Assembly (NCBI GenBank): GCA_023387695.1
Contig: JAEWHT010000269.1
Coordinates: 1-6,314, forward strand
DNA length: 6,314 bases
Source of the DNA: Pseudomonadota bacterium
Lineage (GTDB): Bacteria > Pseudomonadota > Alphaproteobacteria > Rhizobiales > Xanthobacteraceae
Direction: 5' to 3'
In this document: piece by piece, positions 5,453 through 6,314 of the stretch
Position numbering within the stretch: position 1 is the stretch's first letter
Layout of the letters: each line of letters begins with the position of its first letter
Translations under genes and position numbers: made by a program
The notes under the pieces: model-generated
Database searches by the model: none
What the model saw: the letters and a program-made list of their open reading frames with translations, nothing else
What the model was told of the DNA's origin: nothing

Positions 5453-6314
5453 TTATCCCGCGCTGGCTTCGCGGTACTCCGCGACCGTCCGTGCGACGAG
5501 CTCGTCGACAGCCAGCACATCGGCCACGCCCGATGTCGAATGCCCGCCGCTCCAGATATCGCGCCAGCGCTTGGGGCGATTTTCGCGCGCGCTGACGTCG
5601 ATGTCCTTGCCGATGTCGATCGCACCACGCGCAGCAAGATCGTCGGGATCGAGACCGGCCGCGACGATCGATGGCCTCAGCATGCTGGTCTGCAAGCCCG
5701 TAAACGCGGTGGTGAGCAGAATGTCGTCGGCGCTGCTCTCGACCAGCATCTGCTTGTGCCGTTCGTCCGCCATGCTCTCACGCGTCGCGATGAATTTGGT
5801 GCCCATGTAGCCGAGATCGCAGCCGAGCACTTCAGCCGCATACAAAGCGCGGCCATCGCTGATGCCGCCGGCGAGCACGATGATGCCGTCGTAGAACGCA
5901 CGCACCGCGCGGACGAAGGCGAACGGATTGAGCCAGCCGGTCTGGCCGCCCGCACCTGCGGTGAGCAGCACGAGCCCATCGGCGCCTGCTGCTGCCGCAC
6001 GCTCAGCGTGGCGGATCGAAGCAACATCCGCCAACACCAGCGCACCGGCATCGTGCAGCGGCTTGAGTACTGACGCGGGCGAGCCGACCGAGGTGATGAC
6101 GATCTCGGGCTTGTGCCGCAGCAACACGGCGAGATCCTGCTCCAGTCGCACGTTGGAGCGATGCACGATCAGGTTCGGACAGAGCGGCGCGGCCTTGCGG
6201 CCGGTGTGATCTTCGTGCTGCCGCAGCCGCGTCGCGATCTCGCTGAACCATTCGTCGAGCTGTTCCGTGCTGCGACAATTCACGGTGGGAAAGCTGCCGA
6301 TCACACCGTTGCGG
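5453..6314 (-). CDS. nitronate monooxygenase-like FMN flavoprotein, 5'-truncated by the window
   Basis: The frame stays open to the right window edge, so the N-terminal part is missing; a GTG at 6304-6302 is internal because the upstream codons (Arg-Asn-Gly) continue the conserved NMO pattern. Counting from that GTG, 283 residues are visible: GSFP at 3-6 after the missing first strand, ITSVGSP at 70-76, ADVASI at 92-97, TAGAGGQTGW at 115-124, the FMN-phosphate motifs AGGISDGR (145-152) and GTKFIATRES (168-177), and a C-terminal helix ending at TAA (5455-5453). This is the TIM-barrel 2-nitropropane dioxygenase/NMO superfamily, cytoplasmic and FMN-dependent, which oxidises alkyl nitronates or reduces quinones. 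The AGGH motif holding the NMO catalytic histidine reads AGGQ here (Gln121), so classical nitronate oxidation is doubtful and the substrate is unknown. Confidence 0.88.
   Translation of the reverse strand, partial: RNGVIGSFPTVNCRSTEQLDEWFSEIATRLRQHEDHTGRKAAPLCPNLIVHRSNVRLEQDLAVLLRHKPEIVITSVGSPASVLKPLHDAGALVLADVASIRHAERAAAAGADGLVLLTAGAGGQTGWLNPFAFVRAVRAFYDGIIVLAGGISDGRALYAAEVLGCDLGYMGTKFIATRESMADERHKQMLVESSADDILLTTAFTGLQTSMLRPSIVAAGLDPDDLAARGAIDIGKDIDVSARENRPKRWRDIWSGGHSTSGVADVLAVDELVARTVAEYREASAG

Overview
The window is GC-rich and densely coded, with strong GC bias at third codon positions. It looks like the chromosome of an alphaproteobacterium, most likely Bradyrhizobium or a close relative in the Nitrobacteraceae. 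The evidence is the type of small secreted proteins (a GCG-type Cys/Gly protein and a 'NKGGHRERA' protein), a promoter matching the alphaproteobacterial EcfG general-stress consensus, and a site matching the CtrA consensus. The genus is an inference. I see no tRNA, rRNA, CRISPR array, insertion sequence or prophage gene.

Layout. Positions 1-546 (+) hold the 3' end of a small secreted protein gene, a small secreted Cys/Gly protein gene 17 bases later, and a strong intrinsic terminator. Positions 723-3431 (+) hold the largest gene, a 902-residue DUF2235 (Tle1-like) alpha/beta-hydrolase. It carries three predicted membrane segments and a C-terminal periplasmic domain that resembles the LecA (PA-IL) galactose-lectin fold. 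It converges on a minus-strand block. Read from right to left, that block holds: the 5'-truncated gene of a nitronate-monooxygenase-like flavoprotein (6314-5453), an 82-residue protein of unknown function (5330-5082), a secreted or membrane-anchored LTxxQ-like protein starting at a TTG codon (4948-4235), and a membrane-anchored Pro/Ala-rich protein with an Arg-rich C-terminal region (4147-3476).

Regulation is the most informative part of the minus-strand block. A GGAAC-N17-CGTT element with good geometry lies just before the 4147-3476 gene and suggests EcfG control in the general stress response. A TTAAC-N6-TTAACC element lies about 55 bases upstream of the 82-residue gene and suggests CtrA cell-cycle control. 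A 12-base direct repeat with a 21-base period (about two helical turns) lies upstream of the LTxxQ-like gene and looks like an operator. These elements suggest that the minus-strand genes are separate transcription units, not one operon. The genes do not form an obvious pathway. Four of the six encode exported or envelope-anchored proteins, so the region has an envelope flavour, but a shared function is not demonstrated.

The best candidate for something little described is the membrane-tethered hydrolase with the lectin-like domain. It has an intact catalytic triad candidate on the cytoplasmic side and a candidate calcium/sugar site on the periplasmic side, and no type VI secretion gene is visible nearby.
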